Source of the DNA: an uncultured Collinsella sp.
GTDB taxonomy: Bacteria > Actinomycetota > Coriobacteriia > Coriobacteriales > Coriobacteriaceae
NCBI GenBank assembly: GCA_900543615.1
Contig: UQSC01000011.1
Location: 1 to 31,071 of the forward strand
Length of the DNA stretch: 31,071 bases
Direction of reading: 5' to 3'
Both the position numbers and the translations under genes were made by a program. Numbering within the stretch: the first letter of the stretch is position 1; each line of letters begins with the position of its first letter. This document shows, one piece after another, positions 30,315 to 31,071 of this stretch. The notes beneath the pieces were generated by a model that was given only the letters and a program-made list of their open reading frames with translations, was not told where the DNA came from and did no database searches.

Positions 30315-31071
30315 ATGGCAAACGAAAAAGACGACAATAAGAGCTTACGCATATGTGGAAACGGCTCCGTCAGGAAGAACAAGGGGAAATGGCAGGCCAT
30401 CGTCACCCTCGTTGACGAGGGGTCAGGTGAGCGCACGCAGAGGACGAGGAACACGGGCATCGCGTGCTTCAACGAGGGCACCCGCGGCAAGAAGGCCGCC
30501 CTCGACGCGCTCGCGGATTTCAGGCGCGAGATTGAGGCGGAGCTCGCCGAGATCGAGAAGTTGAGGGCGGCGGTCGAGGAACGGCAGGCGAAACTCGAAG
30601 CGGACGATTACGCACTTCTCCCCTTGGGCTCCGCGCTCGAGAAATTTATCGACTTCTGCCTGCAAATGAACCGAATTACTCCGACCACCCGCGATGACTA
30701 CCACTTCAGTGCCCTGCACATCGAGCGCGATGAGCTGGGGACGATTCCCGTGAATGAGGTGACGACCGACGACATCAATGCATGGTCTGCGCGGAGAATT
30801 GCGCTTGGGACTGCCCCCGACACGCTCAACAAGGCGTTTAAATTGGGAAAGCGCCTCTATACCGTCCTCATCAAGCGCAGCAACGACACAATTGGGAAAA
30901 ACCCGTTCGACGGTGCGCTCGCTCCCCGTATCTTGGGGAAACCGCGCAACGCGCTCAGGTCCGACCTCGTGCCGAAGCTCAACTCCATCTGCTCCATGAT
31001 GCCCGATTCCCGTTTCAAGCGTGCAGTCGTGCTCGCCCTGCACACCGGCATGCGCATCGGCGAGGTCTGCG
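30315..31071 (+). CDS. Tyrosine recombinase/integrase (partial, runs off the window)
   Basis: The frame is open from ATG 30315 (GGGGAG at 30305-30310) to the window end, 252 codons, with no stop. The N-terminal part (about 13-60) resembles an AP2-like arm-binding domain of phage integrases (GKWQAIVTL), a charged coiled segment follows (about 70-100), then a SAM-like core-binding domain (about 105-205), and the start of the catalytic domain with LALHTGMRIGE, where R247 is the first catalytic arginine. The remaining catalytic residues (H-x-x-R and Tyr) are beyond the window. It should catalyse integration and excision at the adjacent tRNA-Pro site. It is the only element gene visible. Confidence 0.9.
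   Translation, partial: MANEKDDNKSLRICGNGSVRKNKGKWQAIVTLVDEGSGERTQRTRNTGIACFNEGTRGKKAALDALADFRREIEAELAEIEKLRAAVEERQAKLEADDYALLPLGSALEKFIDFCLQMNRITPTTRDDYHFSALHIERDELGTIPVNEVTTDDINAWSARRIALGTAPDTLNKAFKLGKRLYTVLIKRSNDTIGKNPFDGALAPRILGKPRNALRSDLVPKLNSICSMMPDSRFKRAVVLALHTGMRIGEVC

Noticed and set aside
30423..31043. 206-aa minus-strand frame at the right end
   Set aside because: Opposite the integrase frame, which has a ribosome site, a recognisable fold and the catalytic Arg motif.

Overview
The window looks like a chromosome segment of a GC-rich, non-sporulating Actinomycetota of the Coriobacteriia, most likely Collinsella or a close relative. This is inferred from the actinobacterial gene order (rnj-ftsK, pgsA-cinA-recA-recX, miaB-miaA-hflX-lexA-LysM-nrdR, garA-like FHA next to an FtsR-like MerR regulator) combined with genes shared with Firmicutes (rny, spoVS, yajQ, DUF1836, degV, a MurG/UgtP-type glycosyltransferase). 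No rRNA gene, insertion sequence or CRISPR array is visible.

Layout. Positions 276-9330 (+) hold a compact core series: RNase J, FtsK, a RodZ-like HTH membrane protein, YajQ, RimO, PgsA and a stand-alone CinA amidase domain, closed by a strong hairpin. Positions 9529-18388 (+) hold recA (with an SOS box inside its promoter), recX, RNase Y, an orphan GHKL ATPase, spoVS, miaB, miaA and hflX. Positions 18373-19721 (-) hold lexA and a DUF1624 membrane gene with overlapping stop and start. Divergent from lexA, across a promoter region with three SOS-box-like sites, lies a one-TM LysM protein resembling a YneA-type SOS division inhibitor, followed by nrdR and dut. The dut and glycosyltransferase genes converge on a 394-bp gap with two long hairpins that share one loop sequence in opposite orientation, plus a central terminator. 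Then come thioredoxin reductase, a DUF1836 regulator and a DegV protein; the last two carry the same 28-bp element upstream. Positions 25906-29725 (-) form a probable operon: CDP-alcohol phosphatidyltransferase, GarA/OdhI-like FHA protein, FtsR-like MerR regulator, apt and a secreted NlpC/P60 hydrolase, ended by an intrinsic terminator.

The right end is a mobile-element junction. A 45-nt 3' fragment of tRNA-Pro(GGG) (30021-30065, minus strand), with its CCA and terminator, is followed by a tyrosine integrase that runs off the window. This is the expected structure of an integrative element inserted in a tRNA-Pro gene, with the intact tRNA predicted beyond the far end of the element.

Themes: RNA turnover (RNases J and Y), tRNA and ribosome modification (RimO, MiaB, MiaA, HflX), division and DNA segregation (FtsK, RodZ-like, FtsR-like, LysM protein), SOS response (RecA, RecX, LexA), nucleotide pools (NrdR, Dut, Apt) and lipid or envelope synthesis. 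The most unusual signals are non-coding: the twin 3'-UTR hairpins, the DUF1836/degV shared element, the multi-hairpin leader of rny, the hairpin around the nrdR start and the tRNA attachment site.
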